Of a DNA stretch of 64,000 nt, positions 1-8,467 are shown in pieces. A program made the position numbers and the translations under genes. Position 1 is the stretch's first letter. Every line of letters begins with the position of its first letter. The notes under the pieces are model-generated. The model searched no databases and was not told where the DNA came from. It saw nothing but the letters and a program-made list of their open reading frames with translations. Source of the DNA: Roseobacter sp. SK209-2-6 (GTDB lineage: Bacteria > Pseudomonadota > Alphaproteobacteria > Rhodobacterales > Rhodobacteraceae); NCBI RefSeq assembly GCF_000169455.1, contig NZ_AAYC01000002.1, positions 1 through 64,000 of the forward strand. The letters run 5' to 3'.

Positions 1-168
1 CTGGCCCAAGGCCGTTCAGGTAGGGGCGGCAAAGCTGGCCCTGCGTGCGGGCGCGGGAGGATCTGCCTTTAGGTTATTGGAAGAAAACCAATAATTGGGA
101 GGGGCAGGAGTTTCAGGACCGCGATAGGTTGCCTTTCCTCTCCAAGGCCCTCAGCTTCTGGGGCCGGT

Positions 169-783
169 TTACCCCTTGGGGGTCAACATGCGCCGGTACA
201 GAGTTTCCAGGTACTCGGGAGCGGCATCAAAGGGGTCTTCCTCACCCATAAGCGTGCGCACCTGTACGTCAAAATCCGCATAATGCTGTGTCAGGGACCA
301 GATCGAAAACAGCAAATGCTTGGGGTGTGCGCGGTTGATTTTTCCGGCATCCATCCAGCTTTGTAGCAACTGGGCCTTCTCTTCGACCAAATCCGAAAGG
401 TCCCCGGCGATTACCTCATGTAGCCGGGGCGCCCCCTGGACAATCTCATTGGCATAGAGGCGGCTTTCGCGTGGGAAATCTCGGCTCATCTGCAGTTTGC
501 GTTGGACATAGGCCAGGATTTCTTCCAGCGGCTCACCCTCTGGGTCAAGTGCTCGAAGGGGGTCCAGCCAGGTGCCCAAAAGCTCCGCCATCAACTCGTT
601 GAAGATCGCTTCCTTGGAGGGGAAATAGTAAAGCAGATTGGGCTTGCTGAGCCCCGCAGCCTTTGCAATCTGATCCACAGTGGAGCCGCGAAACCCATGG
701 GTAGAGAAGACATCCAAGGCGGCCTCCAGAATGGCTGCGCGATTCTTTTTCTGAATGCGGGTGGGCGAACGGTCTTTTGGCAT
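169..783 (-). CDS. rutR: TetR-family repressor, RutR type
   Basis: A 204-residue regulator with an N-terminal TetR helix-turn-helix at about residues 15-62 (the helices around STVDQIAKAAGLSKPNLLYYF) and an all-helical ligand domain after it. Length and N-terminus fit RutR, the uracil/thymine-responsive repressor of pyrimidine degradation. It is transcribed away from an amidohydrolase/dihydropyrimidinase locus. The gap between them carries a perfect match to the known RutR operator, which makes the assignment strong. The ligand is inferred from the family. The upstream Shine-Dalgarno is weak (AGGATCG). Another TetR repressor of the same branch is the main alternative. Confidence 0.88.
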   Translation of the reverse strand: MPKDRSPTRIQKKNRAAILEAALDVFSTHGFRGSTVDQIAKAAGLSKPNLLYYFPSKEAIFNELMAELLGTWLDPLRALDPEGEPLEEILAYVQRKLQMSRDFPRESRLYANEIVQGAPRLHEVIAGDLSDLVEEKAQLLQSWMDAGKINRAHPKHLLFSIWSLTQHYADFDVQVRTLMGEEDPFDAAPEYLETLYRRMLTPKG

Positions 784-875
784 TGTGAAAAAGCGATCCT
801 ATCTGGACGAATTGCTCGTGATTTGCGCGTTATGCCCCGAATTCGGGAGTTTTCGGAACCATTGTGACTCAATTT

Positions 876-904
876 CTTGACTGGTGCCATTCCCGTGATA
901 GCGT
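876..904 (+). promoter_or_regulatory. Predicted promoter of the pyrimidine locus
   Basis: CTTGAC at 876-881, a 17-base spacer and TAGCGT at 899-904. The expected start of transcription falls inside the RutR-like palindrome at 908-925, as expected for a repressed promoter. The -10 box is only moderate. Confidence 0.5.
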
Positions 905-907
905 GAG

Positions 908-925
908 TTTGACCAGTTGGTCAAA
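908..925. promoter_or_regulatory. RutR operator, perfect palindrome
   Basis: TTTGACCAGTTGGTCAAA is a perfect inverted repeat. Its core equals the published Escherichia coli RutR consensus TTGACCANNTGGTCAA. It sits between rutR and the amidohydrolase gene, 125 bp from the rutR start and 112 bp from the amidohydrolase start, just after a predicted promoter. It probably controls the catabolic operon and perhaps rutR itself. Confidence 0.85.
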
Positions 926-1036
926 TCCCGTGACGGCAAAGCCGACAAATGGAAGGGCCAACGCTTCAAAGCCACCTCTGGTGCCAAGCCAGGATGAACC
1001 CGCGCTTTAGACGGGATGAACAGGAAGGAAGCTGCG

Positions 1037-2287
1037 ATGACGTCTTTGGGACAGAATCTGAAAATCAATGGGGATCGGCTGTGGGACAGCCTGATGGAGA
1101 TGGCAAAAGTCGGCCCGGGTGTTGCAGGTGGCAACAACCGCCAGACCCTGACCGACGAAGACGCCGAGGGGCGCGCCCTGTTCCAGAAATGGTGCGAAGA
1201 GGCTGGCTGCGAGATGGGCCTCGATCAGATGGGCAATATGTTTGCCACCCGCCCTGGAACCGATCCTGAAGCACTGCCGGTCTATGTGGGATCGCATCTG
1301 GACACCCAGCCCACCGGCGGCAAATATGATGGGGTGCTGGGGGTGCTGGCGGGGCTGGAGCTGATCCGCTCGCTCAATGATATGGGCATCAAGACCAAGC
1401 ACCCCATCGTGGCCACCAATTTCACCAATGAAGAAGGCACCCGGTATGCGCCGGCCATGCTTTCTTCCGGGGTCTTTGCGGGTATCCATACCCAGGACTG
1501 GGCTTACGACCGCGAAGATGCGGAAGGCAAGAAATTCGGTGATGAGCTGAAACGCATTGGCTGGCGCGGTGATGAGGAAGTCGGCGCGCGTAAGATGCAT
1601 GCTTTCTTTGAACTGCACATTGAACAGGGCCCCATTCTGGAGGCCGAGGGCAAAGACATCGGTGTTGTCACCCATGGCCAGGGCCTCAGCTGGACCCAGG
1701 TGACGGTGACCGGAAAGGACGCCCATACCGGATCTACTCCGATGCCGATGCGCAAGAATGCAGGCCTTGCCATGGCGCGCATCCTTGAGTGCGTGGATGA
1801 AATCGCCTGGGGTCATGCCCCCCATGCGGTCGGTGCGGCCGGTCATATCGATGTGTATCCGAACTCGCGCAATGTGATCCCCGGCAAAGCAGTCTTTACC
1901 GTTGATTTCCGCAGTCCGGATCTGGACGTGATCACCGATATGGAGAAGCAGCTGCGCGAAAAGGGACAGGAGATCGCCGATGCCATGGGTGTCAGCATTG
2001 AGTTTGAGAAAGTCGGCGGCTTTGACCCCGTGGCCTTTGACGAGACTTGCGTGACTGCGGTGCGCAGCGCAGCGGAACGGCTGGGCTATTCACATCACGA
2101 TATCATCTCCGGCGCAGGCCATGATGCCTGCTGGATCAACGGGGTGGCGCCGACCGCGATGGTGATGTGCCCCTGCGTTGACGGCCTCAGCCACAATGAA
2201 GCTGAAGAAATCAGCAAGGAATGGGCCGAGGCCGGCGGCAATGTTCTGTTCCACGCGGTGGTAGAGACGGCAGAGATCATTTCGTGA
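1037..2287 (+). CDS. M20 Zn-dependent hydrolase, beta-ureidopropionase / N-carbamoyl amino acid amidohydrolase type
   Basis: A 416-residue member of the allantoate amidohydrolase/ureidopropionase branch of peptidase family M20. Metal-ligand motifs are in order: GSHLDTQP, TNEEGTRY, HIEQGP, SGAGHDA and GLSHNE. These enzymes hydrolyse an N-carbamoyl group to amine, CO2 and ammonia. Next to a dihydropyrimidinase the expected substrate is N-carbamoyl-beta-alanine or N-carbamoyl-beta-aminoisobutyrate, the last step of reductive pyrimidine degradation. The ATG at 1037 is preferred over one at 1016 because AGGAAGGAAG lies just before it. A close paralogue occurs at 28350-29591. Hydantoin-derived carbamoyl amino acids are an alternative substrate. 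Confidence 0.88.
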   Translation: MTSLGQNLKINGDRLWDSLMEMAKVGPGVAGGNNRQTLTDEDAEGRALFQKWCEEAGCEMGLDQMGNMFATRPGTDPEALPVYVGSHLDTQPTGGKYDGVLGVLAGLELIRSLNDMGIKTKHPIVATNFTNEEGTRYAPAMLSSGVFAGIHTQDWAYDREDAEGKKFGDELKRIGWRGDEEVGARKMHAFFELHIEQGPILEAEGKDIGVVTHGQGLSWTQVTVTGKDAHTGSTPMPMRKNAGLAMARILECVDEIAWGHAPHAVGAAGHIDVYPNSRNVIPGKAVFTVDFRSPDLDVITDMEKQLREKGQEIADAMGVSIEFEKVGGFDPVAFDETCVTAVRSAAERLGYSHHDIISGAGHDACWINGVAPTAMVMCPCVDGLSHNEAEEISKEWAEAGGNVLFHAVVETAEIIS

Positions 2288-2544
2288 TCCGACTGCGCGC
2301 AGGGCGTCTTGGCTTTCTTGGGGTCTTCCTTGTTCTTTCGGCCTGTTTGCAGGCGGAGACGCGGGAAGAACCGGTAGAGGCCGGTTGGAGCGGTATCTCT
2401 GATAAGGCGCGTGCTGCGCTGCCTGATCATATCGGCCCCGAGGATGTGCTGCGCGACAACACAGGCTGCTATGCGATCTTTGATCGCGGTGACAATTGGG
2501 TCCGCCCCCTGCTGAATGCAGAAGGGGACCAGATCTGCGACTAG
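2284..2544 (+). CDS. Small lipoprotein of unknown function
   Basis: An 86-residue protein starting at GTG 2284, which overlaps the stop of the upstream hydrolase as GTGA, so the two are translationally coupled. The N-terminus has arginines, a hydrophobic stretch (about residues 9-18) and an LSAC lipobox, so it should be lipidated and anchored in a membrane facing the periplasm. The mature part is about 65 residues and matches no family I recognise. Its place between the two pyrimidine-degrading enzymes suggests co-regulation, but the role is unknown. Confidence 0.7.
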   Translation: MIRLRAGRLGFLGVFLVLSACLQAETREEPVEAGWSGISDKARAALPDHIGPEDVLRDNTGCYAIFDRGDNWVRPLLNAEGDQICD

Positions 2545-2589
2545 CCCGCCAAGAGGCAAAGTCGCTTTCGAAACAGGGAGTTTTGAACC

Positions 2590-4044
2590 ATGAGCAAAGT
2601 CATCAAGAACGGCACAATTGTGACCGCTGACCTGACTTATAAATCCGATGTCTTGATCGAAAACGGGGTTATCACCCAGATCGGTCCCAACCTGAAAGGC
2701 GATGAGGAGCTGGACGCCACCGGCTGCTACGTCATGCCCGGCGGCATCGATCCCCATACCCATCTGGAAATGCCCTTTATGGGCACCTATTCCTCGGATG
2801 ATTTTGAAAGCGGCACCCGTGCGGGCCTGGCAGGCGGCACCACCATGGTGGTGGATTTTGCCCTGCCCAATCCGGGTGAGAGCTTGCTTGATGCGCTGAA
2901 GCGCTGGGACAACAAATCCACCCGTGCCAATTGCGACTATTCCTTCCACATGGCGGTGACCTGGTGGGGTGAGCAGGTCTTTGACGATATGAAGACCGTG
3001 ATCGAGACCCGCGGCATCAATACTTTCAAGCACTTCATGGCCTACAAGGGCGCCTTGATGGTGAACGATGATGAGCTCTACTCCAGCTTCCAGCGCCTGG
3101 CAGAGCTGGGCGGTATCGCCATGGTCCATGCGGAGAACGGCGACGTGGTTGCCGAGCTTTCGGCGAAACTCCTGGCCGAGGGCAACAATGGACCGGAGGC
3201 CCACGCTTATTCCCGTCCGCCGCAGGTGGAGGGCGAGGCCACCAACCGTGCGATCATGATCGCTGATATGGCGGGCGTGCCGCTTTACGTGGTGCATACC
3301 TCCTGTGAGGACAGCCACGAGGCCATCCGCCGTGCGCGCATGCAGGGCAAGCGCGTCTGGGGTGAGCCGCTGATCCAGCACTTGACCTTGGATGAAAGTG
3401 AGTATTTCAACCAGGATTGGGACCACGCTGCGCGCCGGGTGATGTCGCCGCCCTTCCGCAATAAGCTGCATCAGGATAGCCTGTGGAATGGCTTGCAGTC
3501 CGGCTCTCTCTCGGTGGTGGCAACGGATCACTGCGCCTTTACCACCGAACAGAAACGCACCGGGGTGGGCGATTTCACCAAGATCCCCAATGGCACCGGC
3601 GGTCTGGAAGACCGGATGCCGATGCTTTGGACTCATGGCGTTGCAACCGGTCGGCTGACGCCGAATGAATTTGTCGCCGTGACCTCGACCAATATCGCCA
3701 AGATCCTGAACTGCTACCCGAAAAAAGGTGCAGTATTGGTTGGCGCCGATGCGGATCTGGTGGTTTGGGATCCGGAAAAGAGCAAGACCATCGCAGCCGG
3801 CACCCAGCAGAGTGCGATCGACTACAACGTCTTTGAGGGCCATGAGGTCAAAGGCCTACCGCGCTTTACCCTGACACGGGGACAGGTCGCGGTGCATGAC
3901 GGTGAGATCCGCACCCAGGAAGGCCACGGCCGCTTTGTCGAGCGCGAGGCCAATGCCACGGTGAACAAGTCGCTTTCCACCTGGAAAGAGCTGACCTCCC
4001 CGCGCCCGGTAGAGCGTTCTGGCATTCCGGCAACCGGCGTTTAA
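2590..4044 (+). CDS. hydA: Dihydropyrimidinase / D-hydantoinase
   Basis: A 484-residue cyclic amidohydrolase that opens 5,6-dihydrouracil or dihydrothymine (and often hydantoins) to the N-carbamoyl amino acid. Binuclear metal-site residues are visible: DPHTH (His56, His58), the lysine expected to be carboxylated in AYKG (Lys153), MVHAEN (His180), VVHTS (His236) and ATDHC (Asp313). Length is normal for the family. Its product is the substrate of the upstream M20 hydrolase. No dihydropyrimidine dehydrogenase is seen in the window, so the reductive first step must be encoded elsewhere, or the pathway starts from imported dihydropyrimidines or hydantoins. Confidence 0.95.
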   Translation: MSKVIKNGTIVTADLTYKSDVLIENGVITQIGPNLKGDEELDATGCYVMPGGIDPHTHLEMPFMGTYSSDDFESGTRAGLAGGTTMVVDFALPNPGESLLDALKRWDNKSTRANCDYSFHMAVTWWGEQVFDDMKTVIETRGINTFKHFMAYKGALMVNDDELYSSFQRLAELGGIAMVHAENGDVVAELSAKLLAEGNNGPEAHAYSRPPQVEGEATNRAIMIADMAGVPLYVVHTSCEDSHEAIRRARMQGKRVWGEPLIQHLTLDESEYFNQDWDHAARRVMSPPFRNKLHQDSLWNGLQSGSLSVVATDHCAFTTEQKRTGVGDFTKIPNGTGGLEDRMPMLWTHGVATGRLTPNEFVAVTSTNIAKILNCYPKKGAVLVGADADLVVWDPEKSKTIAAGTQQSAIDYNVFEGHEVKGLPRFTLTRGQVAVHDGEIRTQEGHGRFVEREANATVNKSLSTWKELTSPRPVERSGIPATGV

Positions 4045-4104
4045 AGAGAGCAGGGCTGCTGCAGCATTGCGGCGGCCCCCTCACAGTCTGAGCAAGGCAA
4101 ACAC

Positions 4105-4926
4105 ATGAATACTCAAACGACCACCCAGGCCCATGCCATCGCAGATGCACCCGAGGCTGTCGTTGAAGCGAAGAACCTCGATCTGGTTTTTCCCACCAAT
4201 GACGGACCGGTGCAGGCGCTGAAGGATGTGAACCTCACCATCAACAAGGGCGATTTTGTCAGCTTTATCGGCCCCTCTGGCTGCGGCAAGACCACCTTTT
4301 TGCGGGTTATGGCTGCGCTGGAGCACCCCACCGGCGGTAGCATTACCGTCAATGGCATGACCCCGGACGAGGCGCGCAGGAACCGCGCCTATGGCTATGT
4401 GTTTCAGGCGGCAGGGCTTTACCCTTGGCGCACCATTGCCAAGAACATCAAACTGCCGCTGGAGATCATGGGATACTCCAAGGCAGAGCAGGACAAGCGC
4501 GTCCAGGAGGTGCTGGAACTGGTGGAGCTTGCGGGCTTTGGCGGCAAATACCCCTGGCAGCTTTCGGGGGGCATGCAGCAACGGGCCAGCATCGCGCGGG
4601 CGCTGGCCTTTGATGCGGATATCCTCCTAATGGATGAACCCTTTGGGGCGCTGGACGAGATCGTGCGCGATCACCTCAACGAGCAACTGCTGAAGCTCTG
4701 GGCGCGCACCAACAAGACCATCGGCTTTGTCACTCATTCGATCCCCGAGGCGGTCTATCTGAGCACAAAGATTGTGGTGATGTCCCCGCGTCCGGGCCGC
4801 ATTCACGATGTGATCGACAGCACCCTGCCACGCGAACGCCCCCTGGATATCCGAGACAGTCCCGAGTTCATCGAGATCGCCCATCGCGTGCGCGAAGGCC
4901 TGCGGGAAGGCCATGCGGATGACTGA
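4105..4926 (+). CDS. ABC transporter ATP-binding protein, nitrate/taurine/pyrimidine-precursor type
   Basis: A 273-residue ATPase with Walker A GPSGCGKT at about 56-63, signature LSGGMQQR, Walker B LLMDEP and the switch histidine in FVTHS. It is closest to the SsuB/TauB/ThiZ group. It powers the two permeases encoded just downstream. A short G-U-containing hairpin lies in the 60-bp gap after the dihydropyrimidinase gene. Genomic context and the RutR sites point to a pyrimidine-related substrate, but this is inference. Confidence 0.92.
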   Translation: MNTQTTTQAHAIADAPEAVVEAKNLDLVFPTNDGPVQALKDVNLTINKGDFVSFIGPSGCGKTTFLRVMAALEHPTGGSITVNGMTPDEARRNRAYGYVFQAAGLYPWRTIAKNIKLPLEIMGYSKAEQDKRVQEVLELVELAGFGGKYPWQLSGGMQQRASIARALAFDADILLMDEPFGALDEIVRDHLNEQLLKLWARTNKTIGFVTHSIPEAVYLSTKIVVMSPRPGRIHDVIDSTLPRERPLDIRDSPEFIEIAHRVREGLREGHADD

Positions 4927-5350
4927 AGATTCGGTTAGAAGGGCGACAGAGGCCGATATTCCTGCCATGGCTCAGATCATCTTTGATTGGGAAGAGGCGA
5001 CAGAATGGATGCCAAAGACCTATAGCCTAAAGGAGTCTGAGGATTTCATTCGGGAGATCATGCCAAAACGGGAAATCTGGGTCTCGGGCGAGCCTGTCAA
5101 AGGCTATCTTTCATTTGATCCGGAAAACCAAAGAGTTGGCATGCTTTATTGCAGTGAACGCGGCAAGGGCCATGGCAAATCCCTTATGGATCGCGTGAAA
5201 AACGGACGCGGCTTTGTCTGGCTGACCACACAGGCGTGCAATCAGGCGGCGCAGAGCTTCTACAAGCGGGAAGGCTTTGCTGAGACTGGTCCGCACGCGG
5301 TAGATCTACCCAACCAGTTGCCGGAAACCCGGATGGAGTGGCGGACATGA
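4919..5350 (+). CDS. GNAT-family N-acetyltransferase
   Basis: About 143 residues with a GNAT fold. The acetyl-CoA loop appears as ERGKGHGKSLMDRV, and the C-terminal half has the typical ACNQAAQSFYKREGF helix-strand pattern. The start overlaps the ATPase gene (ATG at 4919, or 4913) and its stop overlaps the next ATG as ATGA, so it is embedded in and coupled with the transporter genes. It might acetylate an amine formed from the transported compound. The substrate cannot be read from the sequence. Confidence 0.8.
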   Translation: MTEDSVRRATEADIPAMAQIIFDWEEATEWMPKTYSLKESEDFIREIMPKREIWVSGEPVKGYLSFDPENQRVGMLYCSERGKGHGKSLMDRVKNGRGFVWLTTQACNQAAQSFYKREGFAETGPHAVDLPNQLPETRMEWRT

Positions 5351-6264
5351 AAAGTTTTCTAGCTGTTCTAACCGTTGTCGCCACAATCGTGGTGATCTGG
5401 TATCTCGCCTGTATCCCGATGAACATAAAAGGCGTGTTGGATGCGGCCGAACGGGCAGAGGAGCAGGTCATGCCTGCGACTGCCAAGGAACGCCGCAATG
5501 CCTCTGCCCTGGGGTTGGTGGCGAAAAACACCTTTGCCATCAACCGGGTCTGGTCGGTGGAGCGCCCGCGTCTGCCCGCACCGCATCAGGTGGCGCAGGA
5601 GCTGTGGAAGACCACCGTGCAAAAGAAGATCACCTCAAAGCGCAGCCTGATCTATCACGGCCAGGTGACGCTTTCGGCAACTCTGTTGGGCTTTGTCATC
5701 GGCACCGGGCTGGGGATCCTGCTGGCTGTGGGCATCGTGCATTCCAAGGTGATGGATATGTCGGTGATGCCTTGGGCCATCGTTAGTCAGACCATCCCGA
5801 TCATCGCGCTGGCGCCGATGATCATCGTGGTGCTCTACTCGATCGGGGTGCAGGGGATCATCCCCAAGGCGATCATTTCGGCCTATCTCAGCTTCTTCCC
5901 CGTGGTGGTCGGCATGGTCAAAGGGCTGCGTAGTCCTGACGCCATGCAGTTGGATCTGCTGAAGACCTATAGCGCCTCGACCAGTCAGGGGTTCTGGAAA
6001 CTGCGGCTGCCTTCTTCGATGCCCTATCTCTTTGCCTCGCTGAAGATCGGTATCGCCGCTTCCCTGGTGGGTGCCATCGTGGGGGAGCTTCCAACCGGCG
6101 CGGTTGCTGGCCTAGGTGCGCGCCTTTTGGCAGGCAGCTACTATGGGCAGACGGTGCAGATCTGGTCAGCCCTCTTCGCGGCAGCCATTCTGGCGGCTCT
6201 GCTGGTGGCGTTGCTTGGCTTTATTGAACGTAACGTGCTGCAGCGGATGGGGATGAGCGCATGA
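5347..6264 (+). CDS. ABC transporter permease (first)
   Basis: A 305-residue membrane protein of the BPD_transp_1 type. An N-terminal membrane segment (about 3-22) precedes a polar stretch, then several hydrophobic segments. The EAA-like loop that contacts the ATPase lies around KTYSASTSQGFWKLRLPSSM. The start is the ATG at 5347, overlapping the GNAT stop. It pairs with the second permease, which has the same loop, to form a heterodimeric membrane domain. Confidence 0.9.
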   Translation: MKSFLAVLTVVATIVVIWYLACIPMNIKGVLDAAERAEEQVMPATAKERRNASALGLVAKNTFAINRVWSVERPRLPAPHQVAQELWKTTVQKKITSKRSLIYHGQVTLSATLLGFVIGTGLGILLAVGIVHSKVMDMSVMPWAIVSQTIPIIALAPMIIVVLYSIGVQGIIPKAIISAYLSFFPVVVGMVKGLRSPDAMQLDLLKTYSASTSQGFWKLRLPSSMPYLFASLKIGIAASLVGAIVGELPTGAVAGLGARLLAGSYYGQTVQIWSALFAAAILAALLVALLGFIERNVLQRMGMSA

Positions 6265-7106
6265 CTTTGGTTCTTCTCGCAGTTCTTGCCTGGTGTGCAG
6301 GCTGGTGGATCAATAGCCGTCTGGCCAATAGTCCAGCGGCCAAGACCCGCGCGGTGCAGCTCTTGGTGCCTGTAATCTTTGGCGTGACCATTCTGGTGGT
6401 CTGGGAACTCTTGGTGCGCGGCCTTGAGGTCTCTCTGGTGATCCTGCCAGCCCCAACACTGATCGCGGAGCGTTTTGCCTCTAGCCTGCCGATCCTCTGG
6501 CAGGATTTTGCCCAGACCTTCCTCAAAGGCGCCTTGTCCGGCTACATCATGGGCTGCGGGGCAGCGTTGTTGATGGCGGTGGCGGTTGATCGCAGTGACT
6601 TTCTGCGCCGGGGACTGCTGCCGGTGGGCAATTTTGTTGCGGCCTTGCCCATTGTCGGCACCGCGCCCATTCTGGTGATGTGGTTCGGTTTTGACTGGCA
6701 GTCCAAGGCGGCAGTGGTTGTGGTAATGGTCTTCTTCCCGATGCTGGTCAATACCGTGGCTGGCCTGCGTGAGACCTCTGCCATGCAGCGCGATCTGATG
6801 CAGACATATGCGGCCAGCTATTGGCAAAGCTTCTTTAAACTGCGCCTGCCGGCGGCACTGCCCTTTATCTTCAATGGTCTGAAAATCTCCACCACCTTGG
6901 CGCTGGTCGGCGCGATCGTGGCTGAGTTCTTTGGCTCACCCACCGTGGGTATGGGCTTCAGGATCTCCACCAGTGTGGGGCAGCTTGCGCTGGATATGGT
7001 CTGGGCCGAGATCCTGGTTGCGGCCCTTGCCGGGTCGCTCTTTTATGGGGTTATCGCTCTGGTTGAGAAGAGCCTGACCTTTTGGCACCCGTCGCAACGG
7101 CGTTGA
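6261..7106 (+). CDS. ABC transporter permease (second)
   Basis: A 281-residue permease whose ATG overlaps the stop of the first permease gene (ATGA). The EAA loop reads around QTYAASYWQSFFKLRLPAAL. It is clearly homologous to the preceding permease. It is followed by a stem-loop and then the separately promoted solute-binding gene, so membrane and ATPase parts form one transcript with the catabolic genes. Confidence 0.9.
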   Translation: MTLVLLAVLAWCAGWWINSRLANSPAAKTRAVQLLVPVIFGVTILVVWELLVRGLEVSLVILPAPTLIAERFASSLPILWQDFAQTFLKGALSGYIMGCGAALLMAVAVDRSDFLRRGLLPVGNFVAALPIVGTAPILVMWFGFDWQSKAAVVVVMVFFPMLVNTVAGLRETSAMQRDLMQTYAASYWQSFFKLRLPAALPFIFNGLKISTTLALVGAIVAEFFGSPTVGMGFRISTSVGQLALDMVWAEILVAALAGSLFYGVIALVEKSLTFWHPSQRR

Positions 7107-7114
7107 TGAGACTA

Positions 7115-7142
7115 CCCCATCCGGATCAGTTGCCGGGTGGGG
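7115..7142 (+). terminator. Stem-loop after the permease genes
   Basis: CCCCATCCGG and CCGGGTGGGG form a 10-bp stem (one G-U pair) with an 8-base loop, 8 bases after the second permease stop. No T-run follows, so it is a weak or Rho-aided terminator, or an mRNA-stabilising hairpin. Confidence 0.4.
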
Positions 7143-7265
7143 AGGACCAGAGAGGCGATCTGGTCCGGTGCCTGCGCCGCCTGTGCTAAAAGCGGGCTTT
7201 CACCAAAACACGCGCCTCATGCTTGTGCAAAAGGGTAGGATGCTGAAATAAAACAAATAAAAATC

Positions 7266-7283
7266 TTTGATCGAAGGGTCAAA
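7266..7283. promoter_or_regulatory. Imperfect RutR-like operator before the solute-binding gene
   Basis: TTTGATCGAAGGGTCAAA matches the perfect site at 908-925 at 13 of the 16 non-central positions, with the same 18-base length and spacing. It lies 43 bp before the solute-binding protein gene. This suggests the binding protein belongs to the RutR regulon from its own promoter. Confidence 0.55.
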
Positions 7284-7325
7284 TTCGCGCAAGCTTTTGT
7301 CATAACCAATAGGGAGAACATACCA

Positions 7326-8312
7326 ATGAAACACATTTTGACAGCAGCCGCTCTGGCGCTGGGTGCAGCAGGTGCAGCACAAGCGGCAGATGATGTGAAG
7401 CTGCAGCTCAAATGGGTGACACAGGCACAGTTCGCTGGCTACTACGTGGCGCTGGACAAGGGATTCTATGAAGAAGAGGACCTGAATGTCACCATCCTGC
7501 CCGGTGGTCCGGACATCGCGCCGACCCAGGTGATCGCCGGTGGCGGTGCCGATGTGACGGTTGAATGGATGCCAGCCGCTTTGGCGGCGCGTGAAAAGGG
7601 GCTGCCGCTGGTCAATATTGCCCAGCCCTTCAAAAGCTCGGGCATGATGCTGACCTGCTGGAAAGACACCGGCATTGCAGAGCCCAAGGATCTGGCCAAC
7701 CGCACCTTAGGTGTCTGGTTCTTCGGCAATGAATTCCCCTTTATGAGCTGGATGAGCCAGCTGGGCATTTCCACCGAAGCCAAGGGCGAGGCGGGTGTTG
7801 AAGTTCTGAAGCAGGGCTTTAACGTGGATCCGCTGCTGCAGCGCCAGGCCGACTGCATCTCGACCATGACCTACAACGAATACTGGCAGGTCATTGATAG
7901 CGGCGTTGGCGCTGATGAGCTGGTCACCTTCAAGTATGAAGATCAGGGGGTCGCAACCCTGGAAGACGGTCTTTATGTTCTGGAAGAGAACCTGAGTGAC
8001 GCTGCCTTTGTCGGCAAGATGGAGCGCTTTGTGCGTGCCTCTATGAAGGGCTGGAAATATGCCGAAGCACATCCGGATGAGGCGGCTGAAATCGTGCTCG
8101 ACAATGACGCCTCCGGTGCCCAGACCGAGGTGCACCAAAAACGCATGATGGGTGAGATTGCCAAGCTGACCGCGGGCAGCAATGGCGCCCTGGACCCTGC
8201 CGACTATGAGCGCACCGTAAAGACCCTGCTGGATGGTGGATCCTCACCGGTTATCACCAAAGCGCCGGAAGGGGCTTGGAGCCATGTGATCACAGATGCA
8301 GCACTGAAGTAA
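7326..8312 (+). CDS. ABC transporter solute-binding protein, NMT1/ThiY-like
   Basis: A 328-residue periplasmic protein with a clear signal peptide (cleavage expected after AAQAA, about residue 21). The family-typical start LQLKWVTQAQFAGYYVAL is characteristic of the NMT1/THI5-like group, which binds pyrimidine-type thiamine precursors and similar aromatic ligands. It completes the ABC system encoded upstream, with its own leader and a RutR-like site. A pyrimidine, dihydropyrimidine or hydantoin ligand is inferred. A good Shine-Dalgarno (AGGGAG) precedes the ATG. Confidence 0.9.
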   Translation: MKHILTAAALALGAAGAAQAADDVKLQLKWVTQAQFAGYYVALDKGFYEEEDLNVTILPGGPDIAPTQVIAGGGADVTVEWMPAALAAREKGLPLVNIAQPFKSSGMMLTCWKDTGIAEPKDLANRTLGVWFFGNEFPFMSWMSQLGISTEAKGEAGVEVLKQGFNVDPLLQRQADCISTMTYNEYWQVIDSGVGADELVTFKYEDQGVATLEDGLYVLEENLSDAAFVGKMERFVRASMKGWKYAEAHPDEAAEIVLDNDASGAQTEVHQKRMMGEIAKLTAGSNGALDPADYERTVKTLLDGGSSPVITKAPEGAWSHVITDAALK

Positions 8313-8338
8313 GAATACGAACTTCTAGTGTCAAAGTG

Positions 8339-8369
8339 AGCCGCCAAGCCTCAAAGCTTGGCGGCTTTA
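8339..8369 (+). terminator. Rho-independent terminator after the solute-binding gene
   Basis: AGCCGCCAAGC pairs perfectly with GCTTGGCGGCT across a 6-base loop, followed by TTTAT. It ends the pyrimidine transporter unit. Confidence 0.8.
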
Positions 8370-8467
8370 TCGTGGCTTTCGAAAAGCTTGCGCAAAAACG
8401 AATCAGAATTGAAAATCCTTGAAGCCGAAATCTCCCAGCGTGCTACATTTGCTGTGGGAGATGTGGC

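Noticed and set aside
2-94. Possible 3' end of a gene entering from the left edge (plus strand, stop at 92-94).
   Set aside because: Only about 30 codons are visible and they show no recognisable family; a chance frame is equally likely.
2095-3843. A 582-codon minus-strand open frame.
   Set aside because: Antisense to dihydropyrimidinase with shadow-type composition; no ribosome site or domain.
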